This document shows positions 45,501-57,634 of a stretch of DNA of 64,000 bases, in pieces (positions within the stretch are counted from its first letter, which is position 1; each line of letters opens with the position of its first letter). Origin of the DNA: Linnemannia schmuckeri (lineage: Eukaryota; Mortierellomycota; Mortierellomycetes; Mortierellales; Mortierellaceae); the NCBI GenBank assembly GCA_029449235.1, contig JANATG010000017.1, forward strand, positions 1,194,001-1,258,000. Direction: 5' to 3'. The notes beneath the pieces were generated by a model that saw nothing but the letters and a program-made list of their open reading frames with translations, searched no databases and was not told where the DNA came from. The position numbers were made by a program, and so were the translations under genes.

Positions 45501-48500
45501 GGAACTGCTGTCACGAATGCCATTTCAGCAGCAACCTTCACGACTGTCTGGGCTGTCGACGACGGGTATGGGTACGGTGTCACAGGCAAGGTTCAAGGGC
45601 TGCAATGTGACATTGCGTCCAGAACAAGCGGTCGTCAGGAGGAGATTCTGGATGGTAAAGATTACGACAGTGCCACCAAAACAACGGAGAACCTGCTCAA
45701 GAAGCCGATTTTGGGCGCACCCGAGCACGACCCCATGGTGATCTATACAACATTTGCGCTTCCAACAGCAGTCTCGCGGTACTCTCTCCCCAAACCCCGC
45801 CCTGTCGCGACTGGTGTTATTGATGCTGCAATCGAGCTCTTTGCGATTCTCTTGCCCTTGCAGCCGTCTGTCCTCCAGGGTTCTATGATGGATGACCTGT
45901 CCAAGATGCTCAAGAATTCGACTTTGGACAAGAACCCAGGCAGGAAAATGGCAATTCAGGTCAACGCTGTCGTTGCACTCTTGGGTGCCACCAAATATGC
46001 TATGGCTGAGGGCAAGCGACACGAGCAACGTGCCTTTGAGGGTCCCCTGGCATCCTCCTTGTCACAGTCCATTCTTAAGGTACTTGTCCAATTGTCAATA
46101 TCAGTGGAGGTTACTGTGGTGCTTACTGTAATTAAGTGTCCGCACTAACATATTGTTTGCATCTACATTAAATAGGACTCAATTGTTCATTCAGATCCTT
46201 ACATTCGCTTCGTCGCATGTGAGGCTCTCGGACGGCTGACCAGCGTTTTAGGAAGTATAACTGTTACCAACCAAATCAAATACCTCATGGATCAAGTGGT
46301 CGCCAATCGGGATCCGGATGCTCGCGCGGGATATGCACTTGCGCTAGGCAATGTGTTTTCGCATCTGGGTGGCATGATGGCAGGAGGTCATTTGCGATCG
46401 ATCGTCGAGTACTTGACGTCGCTCAGCCGCGATCCTCACCCCATCGTTCACAAGTGGTCTCTGCACTCTCTGGCTCTGACTATCTCCAGCGCTGGCCTGA
46501 TGTTCAGCCCATATGTCTCCAGCACTCTCACCAATGTCGCCACGGTCTATCTGGCAGAATCACATGAGCTGGCCGGAGCTGGCTCGATTGCAACGGCGAA
46601 CATTGCGATGGCCTCGGAGTTGTCGGTCTACCATGAGCTAGGTCGGATTATTTACGGTCTGATTGGAATCTTAGGACCAGAGCTCCAGTCATCGGCCAAG
46701 GTCCGCGAGCTCTGTGTCGGTCTGGTCGAAGAACTCCGGAACGAGGATGACGAGTTTGTTATTGTCCTAGGAATTCGGTGCACTCAGCATTTGATCATGT
46801 TTGCGCCGCTGTTGGTCGACATGTCGACACTGGTTCCTTTCTTACAGGCGCGCTTACGTCGCAGTACAGGCCTCAGTCTGAAGAAGGCGGCAATGACTTG
46901 CATGTATCAATTGGTTCAGCGCGATGTCAAATCAGTTTTCCAACACTCAATGGGCGGCCTGGATGATCAATTTTTTAAATTGCTGGACACGGATCCAACT
47001 CTACAGGATGTCAAGGATGTGGTCAGGAGCTGGATTACCCAAACAGCTCTCGAACAACCCAGTCAATGGATCGATATCTGCCGGAAGGTTCTCTCTAGGA
47101 CTGCCATTGATGAGGGCGGAGAGACCAACTCCAACACCACCGCCAGTGGTGCCAGCAGCAGCACTCCCGAAGTGAGCCAACCAAAGGGTGACGATGGCGG
47201 TTTCGGCGATGATTTTGATGATGATGATAACGACAACATGTTCGACGATATTTCTAAGCCTACCAAAAAGGCTTCAAGTGGGCAATCCACCTCTGGCTCC
47301 GCATCATCAGGAGCAGCAGCAGGAGCAACGGGATCATCAGGAGTACCATCTCCTGTGGCCGACTCTGGGCTCTCTGTTGTCGTCCCCGAACGACCCGTTA
47401 AGGCCGCCCCCGCTTTGCCACCCCGTTGGAGAACCAGGATCTTTGCATTGGAATGCATCCGTCAAGTCATCGATGTTGTCTCGACAAGCGGGATTGCCGA
47501 TCATTTCGACCTTGCGATTGCACGCCGCAAGAAACGCAACTTTGGCGCTGACTTTTTGGTCCTCAAGGTGGCGGACTTGATCAAGATGACGGTGTATGCC
47601 GCATCGACGCCTATTCAGGAGATCCGCATGGAGGGCCTGTTGTTGTTGAGACAGACGATTGAGAAGTTTAAGGAGACGGCAGATCCCGAGGTGCCGGACA
47701 GTGTTCTCTTGGAGCAGTATCAGGCGCAGATCGGTGCCGCGTTAACCCCGGCTTTTACGGCCGAGAGTACTCCCGAGGTGGTGTCGTTGGGTGTCAAGGT
47801 CTGTGCGGTATACGTCGGAAGCGGTATTATCCAGGAAGTGGATCGATTTGGCCGTGTTCTCAAGCTGTTGATTGGCGCGCTGGAAAAGTGCAAGGAAGAT
47901 AAGCGGCTGACAGCTGTTGGGGATGTGACAGATCTGACTCCACACGCCTCTCAGATGATCAAGTGGGCTGTGCTGAACGCATGGGCTGAATTGCAGGTCG
48001 CAAGTGTCCATCGCAATTACCTGGTCGCGGTGCTGAGACCCAACTTGGAGGAGCTTTGCAAGTTGTGGGCGAATGCGCTAGAGGAATATGCGCGGTCGAG
48101 GATCGAGTCCGAGGTAGCGCTTTCAGGCTCGGGAGTACCTGTGGGCGGAGGTGCCAGTGGAGGATCTGGCGGCGGTATCTTTGACGCATCGTATGCCGAC
48201 TCTAGCAAGGACACGGAGAAAAACGTAAGTCAATTCCTAAGTTGCTAAAAGTACTAATGCGTGCAGGACATGGCGGACGGGATTGTTTTACCCACACAGC
48301 GCTTTTTCACTTTTTACGCAAATAGTTTGACCAAACATCGACACTCAAGATCTTGGGCGCTGTGTCATCATTAGTGGATGAAAAGAACGAGTTCATGGTG
48401 GAGGCGCTTATGAGGATTACTCGACCTGAGATCAGCGCCAAGCTATCAAAGACCGACGCCGAGGACAAGGAAGATGATATACCATTAGAGGACATCGACG

Positions 48501-50598
48501 GCGACAATGCAGCTGCGGCGACGACCACCTCGACAGATACAGCAGCTCCACCTTCATCAGAGACTTCAGTTAAGAAGGAGGGTCCTCTGCGGTTGATTCA
48601 TGTCGTTTTTGGACTCTGTCTCGAGATCTTGGCCAAGACTTCGTCGACGGGTTCTAGTATCTCGACAGCCAACAGCCAGTCTGCGATCAACTTGGTGGTC
48701 GCTGCGAACGATGGAGCCTTGCAAGGCTGTCTTCTGGCCCTGCATTCGATCCTAAAGCCTCAATTTATCGAGAAGGAGTTCTTAGGCAAGGTGTTCTTGG
48801 AGATGATGATGATCTTGGAAAGAGTTGCTTGGATGGAGGGAAGCCGCGTTCAGGGTCTGGTCGTTGGTGTGATCTCGACGGTGATCCAAGGGTACGGCAA
48901 GGAGATGCTTTTTGACGACAATAACAACAACGACAGCGATAATACTCAGAAGGAGGGAGAAGTGGATGATGATTCCACTCCTTCAACTGCAACTACTACT
49001 GGATTGTCTGCCCTTCCTGAGAGTCAACTCAAGTCGATTGTTCAGCTGTTGGTCGAGCTCTACCTTCAGAAACGCACTGGATCCAACAATACAAAGGCGA
49101 TCAAGGCTATCGGAATAGGGCGTTCAGCCTCGAAAAAGACGACTCCAGAGACCATTGAATTGTTGGGTCGTGTTGCCGAGATGTTGACTGTTTTGGTCAA
49201 GGTTGCTCCGCCCAAGTACCAGCTCCACCTCTCTGCCGTTACCCTCAACGTCCTCGTTAGTAAGTATCTTTCTTTTTTAATCGTGCGATGCAGTTTCTCC
49301 ATCTATGCGATTCTATGCTTTCTTCGTCGAGCGATCACGTCTAACATTGTACTTTGCATTGTTGTAGGCGTGCTGCGGGACCCTGCGTTCCAGACGGAGC
49401 TGGGACCACTTGTGCTCGTGAACATCAAGGGAGTCATGGAGTCACTCAACAAGAACATTGCAGATCTCGACCCTAAGTTCCTAGAGCTAATTCTGAACGG
49501 GACATTGGGAGCACTCCTCAAGAAGCAAGCCACTTTTGCTCCTGGTCGTCCCGAGATTGTCGACCCAACGGCCTCAGGGTCGACAGGCTTCAATCTTGGC
49601 GAGGATTCTGGTATTGTGCCTACGGTGGACTCTGAGATGGAGGTATCGACGGTGGAGATTGCAGAGTGGTGCAATGGCCTGTTGGGGATGATGTTGATCC
49701 TGACGAACTGTACGTCTGTTCAGATCAAGAAGTCGTTCTTGGAGCAGTTTGAGCGCTTGATCATGAGCAGCATTGAGAGCAATATCAGCAAGGTAACTTG
49801 TACACACACGCATGCAATCCCCTGTTTTCTTGTGCTTTGTATTCATGTTTCTCCCCGAAAAAAGATAATCTCACCACTATCATTATTCTTTTTTTCTTTT
49901 TTTTTGGTTCTGGTGTTTTTGTACCACTTGGTTTTAGATTGTGACCGTGGGATACCAATGCTTGAGGAGCATTATCTTGATTGAGTCGTCGCGTGGACGT
50001 TTGTTTATGCGCCAGCTGATTCCGTTTGTCGTGACAACGATTGTGGTCAAGGCCGCGCAGGAAGACAACAAGGTCGGGGTGCAGGTCATCGAGGAGGGTA
50101 TCCAGACCCTCAAGAGTCTTGCCGTCTCTTCCTCTGAGTCCGCTCGTAAGTTTCTTGTGATGTTGTTTTTTTTGCAGTTGATGCTTTGAAAAGGTATCTT
50201 TGTCCAAGTACACGATACTAATCCCTATTTTCTAATTGATTAAATTGATTGTAGGTCCCGGGATTATTTCGATCATCATGTCGACTGTCGTACCCCTCCT
50301 CCAAGACCCCAATGCATCCTCCCCCTCAACGGGCAATGCAGCTCAGGTGCACACCTTGGCATTGAACCAACTCCTGTCACTCGGAACCCAGTTCCCTCAA
50401 GAGTTCCGGTACGGGTTGTCGGCCCTATCGATGGAGAGACGGACTCGATTGGAGACTGCAATTCGACAGAGTGTGTTGCAGCAGCAGGCACAGCAGCAGA
50501 AGCAGCAGGAGTTGGAGCAGAGAGAGCAAGAGAGGCTAGCGAGGGAGCGGGACCGGGTCAAGATTCAGTTGAAGAGTAGTTTTGCTGGTTTTACTTAG
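42599..50598 (+). CDS. LAA1: LAA1/HEATR5 large HEAT-repeat protein
   Basis: Large AP-1 accessory protein involved in clathrin-mediated TGN-endosome traffic. Twelve exons: 42599-42805, 42934-43151, 43255-43303, 43406-43468, 43574-43732, 43830-44522, 44628-46079, 46176-48224, 48326-49259, 49368-49792, 49938-50145 and 50255-50598. These total 6801 nt, giving 2266 residues, comparable to yeast Laa1 and animal HEATR5. Nearly the whole length is helical HEAT-type repeats. Recognisable family segments include PIRRLIARCFLSLY, LMSSLTNLVSHPSRAVQTA and the acidic GDDFDDDDNDNMFDD stretch around residue 1300. The C-terminus ends in a Gln-rich coiled region (about 2215-2260). Exons 3 and 4 are small (49 and 63 nt) but needed for phase. 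Introns are mostly 90-150 bp with CTAAC-type branch points. Confidence 0.93.
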
Positions 50599-51205
50599 AG
50601 ACATATGTACTTTTTTTCGTTTGATGTGATATGTGTACCATGTGTACCATATGCATACAGATATCATAGTCAAAAGGCAACATAAAAACGGATGTGGCCG
50701 TATACATTGCAAGTAGGAAAAGTTATGGGATGTGTGACAGATGTGGTTTGGATGGTATTGCGATTATTTTGTTTTTTTTTGCATGAATACAGTACGGAAA
50801 CAGTCTTCTTTATCAAAGAGAGTTTGCATAATGCTTCTCTCTTTATCATTTTGCTTTTGCTTGGTGCCATAAATTGGGCCGTGAAAGGGAAGAAGGGACG
50901 ACAAGGTCGACCGACCGTCCATGATGTCAGGGTGACTGTTCTTCGAGGCTTCTCTGTCCCAGGGACAGGTGGACCCGAGGAGCGAGGAAGGCGAAAGTGC
51001 TTGAGCAGACAGACGAGGAGAGAGAAGGAAGGGAAAAAAGGAAGGGAAGAGAATGAATATGGGAAGGGAAAAAGTAGAGAACAGAAGAGGCAAACCTTGT
51101 TGGATGGTATCATCCGTCATGTGGATTGGGCGAGAGGGACTCAAAAGAAGAAGCGTGAGAGCAAAAGCACACGCAGACAGGCAGGAATGGTTGGTGGAGG
51201 GGAGG
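50599..51205. other. Intergenic region LAA1 to proteinase inhibitor
   Basis: Contains the LAA1 3' flank and a purine-rich stretch (about 50960-51130). No gene is supported. Confidence 0.5.
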
Positions 51206-51316
51206 GGATAAAAGAGTACAAGTGCATGTCGGCATACATTCGCTTCTTTCTTTTCTTCATTCCTTTAGCACTCACACACACCCCTCTCTACTCAAAACAC
51301 ACAAACATAACCAAAC
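51206..51316 (+). promoter_or_regulatory. Promoter and leader of the I9 inhibitor gene
   Basis: A TATA-like GATAAAAG at about 51207 is followed by a CT-rich stretch (51240-51270) and an A/C-rich leader ending in ACCAAACATGA at the start codon. This layout is shared with malate synthase and suggests strong expression. Confidence 0.6.
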
Positions 51317-52264
51317 ATGACCTGTAAGTTGCTGTTGTTTCCTCATCACTAGCGTTACCTTTCTTGACAAGTGTCGTTGTTGTCATGTTTTCTCTTGGCA
51401 TTCATTTCGCGGTCCTGCATTGAGACACCTTGTGTCAACAAATAACGGGAGCGACTTTGTTCTCGTCATAGCGTCCTTGACACACTCTTTCCTGTTGCTT
51501 CTTGAAGACCATTGGCCCCATCACTCGCATATATCACCAACTAACCTGATACCCACCCGCTCCCTCCATTCATCCCTTCTAAACCCTCTTCCCTCCTTCC
51601 AATTGCCTCTCTTTCCAATAGCTGACCACGAAGCAAACGCATTCTCAGCCTCCGTCCTCCCCGCCGGCGTTCAGAAGCCCGGTGAGGCCCCCTCGACCAT
51701 TCCCCAGAAGGACGCCCAGTCCACTGCAGCCCACAACAAGGTCATTGTTGTCTTCAAGGCAGGAACTGACCAGGCTGAGATTACTAAGGCCGAGAACGAC
51801 ATCATTGCCCAGGGTAACATTTTTTCTGCATGCTTTTTTTAGTGATAGTTGTATTGGTGTTGGTGTGGTGTTGTTATCAATCAGCCTTTGTCTATATCAT
51901 GGAGTATTTTTTTTTTTTTGCATAGCGTGTTTACTGTCACATTATGTTAGACGATAATTTCTCACTAACCTCGCCTCACCGTTCTTTTTCGTCTCCTTTT
52001 CTCACGACCACCTAACGCTCGTCCCTTGTCTATTTGCCTGTCTGTCTGTCCCACGTAAACTCCCTTACCGGACCCCAACAACTCATCAACAAAAACAACA
52101 AAACAAAAACAGGAGGAAAGATCACCCAGAGATACACCTCGGCACTCATCGGCTTTGCTGCAGAGCTCCCCGACAACAGCGTCCAGACCTTGTCGGTCCA
52201 CCCCAAGGTTGACTACATCGAGGCCGACGGTCCCGTCTCTGCCTACGCCAAGTCCCTCATCTAA
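51317..52264 (+). CDS. PBI2: Proteinase inhibitor I9 family (yeast proteinase B inhibitor 2-like)
   Basis: 116 residues. Exons are 51317-51323 (only seven coding bases), 51622-51813 and 52113-52264; both introns are about 298 nt. The core KVIVVFKAGTDQAEITKAE leads to GGKITQRYTSALIGFAAELP and ends HPKVDYIEADGPVSAYA. This is the complete inhibitor I9 / subtilisin propeptide-like fold that binds the active site of subtilisin-type vacuolar proteinase B. There is no signal peptide, so a cytosolic or vacuole-associated role like yeast Pbi2 is likely. About 45 N-terminal residues precede the core. The short exon 1 is inferred from a GTAAGT donor seven bases after the only suitable ATG and from phase agreement. 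It converges on the CCDC137-like gene. Confidence 0.88.
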
Positions 52265-52659
52265 ACAACGGGCGTGCAGGTCGAAACTCTTTTTTTACGA
52301 TACCCTTGTCCAAGAAACGAGTATAAACAAACAAACAACAAGATATAGCATGCGAGGAGGAGAGGGAGCGTTGATTATGTTCTCTCTTCTGGTTCGTTAC
52401 TCTTTGTAGATAACAAGAAAAATAACCATTTTGTACAAAGTTTTATATAAAGAAACATCAAAAAGTACCATTGTTATGATCTGTCGCTCCCCTTGATGGC
52501 ACGCAGAGAAGAGATGCGGGGGTGAGAGAGTTGCGTCGACTTTTTGAACTGCAGGGACGTTAACTCGATCGACTGTGTGTGACAAAGCAGAACGAGCAGA
52601 ACATGGGAGAGAATGCAAAAAATGGTGGAGTGTATTTATTACAAGAGATTTGAATGCAT

Positions 52660-52673
52660 GGGGGGGGGGGGGG
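52660..52673. repeat. Poly(G) run
   Basis: A run of about 13-14 G residues in the 3' flank of the CCDC137-like gene; such runs are prone to length errors in assemblies. Confidence 0.8.
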
Positions 52674-52745
52674 ATATCGAAAAAAGGAAGAAATGCAAGG
52701 TGGTTTGTGAATGTGTGCAAATGAGAAATAAAAAAAAGAACAGAA

Positions 52746-53937
52746 TTAATATCCAGCGGCAGCAGCCTCGGCATCATCAGCAGCAGCATCATGATCCTGC
52801 GCCTTCGACCTCCCTCCACGGTCCAACTCCTTCCTCGCCTTCATCAACCGATAATTCTCAATTGCCTGTTTCCGCTCCTCCTCAATAATACGTCTACCTG
52901 CAGGCGTCAAATTCTTCAACCTCGACTTCTTGATTCCATTCTCAACCACACTCGTCCGCTTATCCTTATCATCCTCCTTTCCAACCTCCAGGAGCTTCCG
53001 TTTCTTAGTCTTATCCAGATCGGCGATTTGGTCTTCAAAGTCTTCCTCTCCAGGAGCGTTCTTCCATTTCTTGTTGGCCATAAAGTCGTCGTTCTTGCGC
53101 TTCTTGGGGATGGCGGTAAGGGTCGGGGGTGCGTCGGCAATGTCGTTGAGGCGGATGCGGTCCTGAATAGTTTCATATTCTTCGTAAGCTTTTTCTTCCT
53201 GAGCTTTGAGTTTCTTGGCCTGCTCCTTTGCCTTCAGCTTCTCAAAGTACCTATTATTCACAGAATTGAAGAATGGAAAGAGGGGTCAGATAATGAGCGC
53301 AACAAAAGCATTTGTCAATGAAACAAAAAAAAGAAGGATACTTACTTCTTTTTCTTGCTGCCGCTGGAGGTGTTATCGCGGGTAGCCTTCATCATCTTCT
53401 CCCGCATATGATCATCGACACGACGAGAGAAATCGCCCATCCTCTCGCCAGGCTGGATCCGCAACTCGGACGTCTCCTGCTTTCCATAACCCTTGCTGCC
53501 CGTCCCGTCCTTGTTGTTGTTATTGCTGTTGTTGTTGGCGGCGGCGGCAGCCTTTTTCTCTTTGGCGGAGAGACCAAGATCTTCTGAAGATCCATGTTGA
53601 CGTTTATCTTGTGCGCGTTGGGCCATGGACTCCTTCTTGAACATGATCCGTGAGAAGCCCTTGGGGGTGTCTGAGGTTGCGTTCTTGAAGGGCGATTCGT
53701 CGAAACTATGAAGGGGTTATTTTGTTCATTGGAGTGGGTGATGGTATTAATAAGTACTGACTAGGAGAGGGGTTTGTCGTCTCTGTGCTAGTTGAGTTTT
53801 GCGTGCTCTCTTCTCTGCCACCGTTTTGTTTCCCGCTAGCGACCGAATGTTGGCATTGTGCATTTAAGAGGAGTCATTTACCCCCTGTTGGTTCTGTCGG
53901 CAACGCGCTCGGAGAACTTTTTCCTCTTGTGTCCCAT
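52746..53937 (-). CDS. Basic nucleolar-type coiled-coil protein (CCDC137-like)
   Basis: Exons 53937-53882, 53705-53346 and 53250-52746 join in phase to 306 residues. The N-terminus MGHKRKKFSERVADRTNRG is strongly basic. The segment PGERMGDFSRRVDDHMREKM (about 105-125) matches the conserved motif of small eukaryotic nucleolar proteins related to CCDC137 (PGESxxxFxRRV in fungi). The rest is rich in Lys, Glu, Arg and Gln, with predicted helices and several basic clusters (KKRK, KKRKLL), consistent with rRNA processing or nucleolar location. An Asn/Ala homopolymeric insert lies near residues 70-85, and the C-terminus is Ala/Asp-rich. Family assignment rests on this one motif plus composition, so it is moderate. 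Confidence 0.72.
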
Positions 53938-55150
53938 GTCTGCTGATGTCGGTGTTACTGTCGAAGAGGTTGAAAGATGAGTTGAACTAACAACAAGTCA
54001 AGTCCATGCCCCCCGTTCTTCACCTTTACAACAAAAAAAAAGGAAAAAGAAAAAAGAGAGTGAAGCAGTCCCAAAAACACATCTAAGCCACCTCGTTAAC
54101 CTGAGGAAATTCTCAGGGCTATCGGTCTCAGTCCATTCCCAGACAGACACACTAACCTGTGAACAACTCAAATTAATTTGATCACAGATTACGCGGCTCT
54201 TCGACACTCACTCTTCCTTCTTCATACTTCACTTTCTTTTCCTATCCACCATCACCCTTGTCATTCCTGTAGATATACACACCTCTCTGTCTTATATTTC
54301 CTATAGACACACACCACTACTCTGTGCTCCGCGCCTTCAGAGGCAGTGACCCCTTTTTCGCCATCAGCGCCGCAGGGGTGGCTGTCTCTGGTCATATTTT
54401 TTTTGTCTCCAAGGCATCAACTGCCCTCCTCACACAACATCAACCGCTCTTCCTCTCTCTACTACCCTTACGCACACGCGCCTTCCTCGACGCCAATTGA
54501 TTGCACCTCCGCCTCCGCCACCGCCACCGCCACCAATAGCTGTACAACAAAGTGGCGATCAACTGAACCTTTTTTCCTCCACCTTACACCAACCCCAACA
54601 CCAGCTCCAGCACCAACTCCAATATCAACACCTCGTCAGCGACAATTGGATAAATCATATACCCATCTCCAGCAGTTTTTTTTTTTTATTTCATTCCATG
54701 CATACCTTTCCTGGCAACCTACAGTATTTCAATAACAAAACGATCCTTCGTATCTCATCGGCACAATACAGCAGGGGGGTTTGGACTTTAGAGCTCGACG
54801 CCGGTCGACGTTCGTTCTTCGTCCCTCGACCTCTCTCTCTTGATTAACAAACCAGGTCCGGCACTCTTCCTGTCCATCTCAATACGAACGATATTAATCG
54901 GACGTACCGCCCTGTATCATAGAAACAAAATCCTCATTCATCGCCCATTTACCCTCCCTTCCTGTCATTCTTGTCCTTAACCTATTCGTGTTTATCTCAC
55001 TTGTATCGACAACGTCGTCTCAGATGCCTCATCTCGACGACCAGACCAAGGAGTATTAAACCCTCTCAGTACAGCTTGACCCGGGGCTTCGGCAGCGCCT
55101 GATGGACGGTTATGAGACGGACTACCTTCCTTTTTTCTTTTTACCTGATT

Positions 55151-55440
55151 ACACTTTTACTAAGTATTTGTAGTGTACCTGAGATCGCTTGTTTGCTCTT
55201 TGTCTCTTTTCATGTATGGCAGAGAGACAGAGCAGCAGTATTGGCAAGTATTTCTTAAGTGTACTACAGATCTCACTGAGCCATAATCACGTGTGTATAG
55301 GGGACGAAGAGTGCTTATATACTCTTCGTCCCTGAAAACAGATCCCGTTCTCTGTTTCGTTATTCCATCTTCCCTATTACCTTACTAATAACAACCTCTG
55401 GTTATTATTTTCCACCCACTCCTCTTTATTTACTGCCGTT
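55151..55440 (+). repeat. Dispersed repeat, copy 1 (possible old LTR)
   Basis: 55151-55269 matches 63190-63309 in the same orientation, with a shared core TTGTTTGCTCTTTGTCTCTT and AGAGCAGCAGTATTG. Similarity resumes at CTTTATTTACTGC (about 55424) versus about 63321. A TATA-like CTTATATACTC with flanking CGAAGAGT/ACTCTTCG lies inside. Together with the retroelement-like phrase just upstream, this suggests a decayed LTR. Confidence 0.6.
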
Positions 55441-56639
55441 TCTTTTTTTTTTTTTTTCTTATTTTTCTCTTTTGCCCTCTCATCCATTTTTTTCTATTCT
55501 GGATCCGTTTGACTCCTCCTCCTTCCTCGCTTCTCTGCCCATCATGGCCGCTCTTGCACGTCTTACCCCCTCTCCTCTTCACGGGCAAGCGTGACAGTTT
55601 TATCGCCCTATCTTGGCTCCTCACAGTTAACCGTTATTTCACCTCGGCTAAAATCGAAAACGACCTCCGTATTCCTCATGTGATCACCTATCTGAAGATC
55701 CCGATCCTACTCAATTGCTCGATGACTCTGGTCTTGCCTTCACATGCGGTCCGAGAAAGTATTCACTTCCGCCTTAAAGGACGAATTTCATTCCCTACGA
55801 TTTTGCCAGTACTTATCGCCGACAATTCACCTGCTGCGTTTGGCGCGTCCTAAACCACCACTTAGATACTCTTGCTAGGATCTCATAGGAGGTCGTGCTC
55901 ACATACGGCGCCGACCTCCATCTATCTTAGGTAGTCACTATCTCTCTCAAGTAGCCACCATCGCTCTCAGCCCATTCCTGATCCTCCATAGATATGACTC
56001 TTAGCATAGACGATCTCTCCCTCAACTCCCGATCCCCTATAAGATAGCTAGCTTAGCCTTAGACAGTTCCTCACTTCTTTTGTTCCTTTTCTCTCATAAA
56101 GTTGTCCTCATCATATCTATCTCTCTGGAATGTCCTTTCTGTACTGGATATTTATCTTTCTTTGTATTATCTTCACACTCGTCCTTCTAGATCTCTTCCT
56201 CAATAACGCCACTTCCCCTCTGTGTTTCGTCACTTCGCTCCTTAATACATCTCCCACAGCCTTCTCATTCCAACAGAAGCAGATATCATCCTCTTGGATT
56301 ATATTGTTTTTTTGTCGTGAATTGCGACCACTTTAATTCATTACCCGTTCTTTTCTTAAGATTTTTCTCTCTTAGCCCTTTCCTTTTTTTCACCATCTTT
56401 TTTTTTTTTTTTTTTTTTTTTCTTTCTGTCTTTCCATCCTCCAACCTTCGATATCAAACTCCCAATAACATCACCACCCCACAACTGCTGGCTTCCTACC
56501 TTATTGGAATCTCAACAGCCAATACCGTCCTTTTTCTACACCAGCACACACGCACAGTCGGGTAGCGATATTATTCACACCATACTTCACGAAATCAACA
56601 GAACCATAGCACAGAATAACCTGATCATGGGTGCCTAAG

Positions 56640-56667
56640 CCATAATAAAATCCTCTTCTATTCAAAC

Positions 56668-56697
<30 letters not shown>
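56640..56697 (+). repeat. AATAAA signal followed by an A-tract of about 30
   Basis: CATAATAAAATCC at about 56640 is followed after about 20 bases by about 30 A residues (56668-56697). This is the arrangement left by reverse transcription and insertion of a polyadenylated RNA. A chance homopolymer cannot be excluded. Confidence 0.55.
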
Positions 56698-56699
<2 letters not shown>

Positions 56700-56765
56700 T
56701 GAAAAGTATAAACATTGTAAAGAGTCAAAAGGAAAAGTAAGAAGGGATGAAAAAAGGTCGTACGA

Positions 56766-56890
56766 GTGATGGTAAAGGTGATAGAGGTGTGGAAATGGTA
56801 GCAACGAAAACGTTGGAAATGGGCTCAAGAAAGAGACGTTGGAGAGGTGGCAAAATAGAAGGGAAAGTATGGAAGTGGTGACAAAGGCGA
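56766..56890 (+). repeat. Degenerate minisatellite, GGAATGGTGGCAA family (locus 3)
   Basis: Imperfect units include GTGGAAATGGTAGCAA, GGAGAGGTGGCAAAA and TATGGAAGTGGTGACAAAGG. Same family as 27836-27930 and 32551-33012. Confidence 0.55.
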
Positions 56891-57046
56891 TGTAGTTAAG
56901 ATTATTATCTGGAAGACGAAATGAGACTCCTTTGCTTGCTTGCTTGAAGTGGATTGAGACTGATCAAATAGAGTAAAGTTCATTCATATGAAAACGTTGG
57001 AATCATTGGGTCCTTAATTTTAATAACTGTAGGTACAGCACATGGC

Positions 57047-57634
57047 CTATTTTCCATAACCAGGACTACTAACTTTCTTTACCCAATCCTCAAGGCCGTC
57101 CTTGAGTTTGAGTCTAGCGACCAGTTCATCCGCACGGCTAGCCATCTCGCCTCGGTTGACAGCCCAAATATCGTAGGCGCAAACGCCAATCATGTTCTGG
57201 AAGTTGCCTTGGACGGTAACCTTGGTAAGGAACAAAGCCAAGTAGTCGCCATCTTGCTGGATGCAAAACTGAACAAAGCTGGAGGTCATGTTGTCTCTGA
57301 TTTGTGAAGCAAACTTCTGGCACTGGGACTTGTCTGGTACTCGCTCCGCAAAAGCCTGAATGGCTGCAATCACAGCGTCCTTGTTGTCTTGCATCGGCAT
57401 CATAACTGACGAGTCTTGAATCCATAAGACCGGGTCGAATGTTCGGAGTTGTTGCCTAAAGCCCTCTGTGTCTGTGTCTCCAACAGTGAACCCAGCCTCT
57501 TTTTGACAGAACGACAAAATCGTGCCAAGTCCGTCCTGCTGGTTCTCTCGCTCTGTAAAGATCTTGCGTATCTCGGCGTTAGGATCCTTAGGCGGGGGGC
57601 CAAGGTAGATGCCAGCCGTAACGTGATCTGACAT
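57047..57634 (-). CDS. Unknown 195-residue soluble protein
   Basis: Single coding exon with no signal peptide or membrane segment. The start is fixed by a 5'UTR intron (57745-57637) with a GTAAGG donor, ATTAAC branch point and AATAG acceptor two bases before the ATG. An upstream in-frame ATG lies inside that intron and so is not used. A TATA box (CATATAAAAGG) lies at about 57805-57815. The protein is mixed alpha/beta, with Gly/Pro-rich GIYLGPPPKDP near the N-terminus and a conserved-looking block NMIGVCAYDIWAVNRGEM near residue 150. The composition is that of a real gene, but I do not recognise the family. It stands alone in the right arm. Confidence 0.78.
   Translation of the reverse strand: MSDHVTAGIYLGPPPKDPNAEIRKIFTERENQQDGLGTILSFCQKEAGFTVGDTDTEGFRQQLRTFDPVLWIQDSSVMMPMQDNKDAVIAAIQAFAERVPDKSQCQKFASQIRDNMTSSFVQFCIQQDGDYLALFLTKVTVQGNFQNMIGVCAYDIWAVNRGEMASRADELVARLKLKDGLEDWVKKVSSPGYGK

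Larger units (their letters stand above)
53938..56765. other. Pyrimidine-rich region without a supported gene
   Basis: From about 54200 to 56690 the plus strand is C/T-rich. It contains a CCGCCACCGCCACC stretch at about 54510-54535, poly(T) runs near 54678, 55447 and 56400, and a short retroelement-like phrase (LDPGLRQRLMDGYETDY in frame at about 55070-55125). It also holds a repeat shared with 63.2 kb, and an A30 tract at 56668. Open frames here are low in complexity. Confidence 0.45.

Noticed and set aside
53938..57046. CRISPR-like or satellite arrays in the pyrimidine-rich right arm
   Set aside because: No regular direct repeats with unique spacers were found; only homopolymers and low-complexity DNA.
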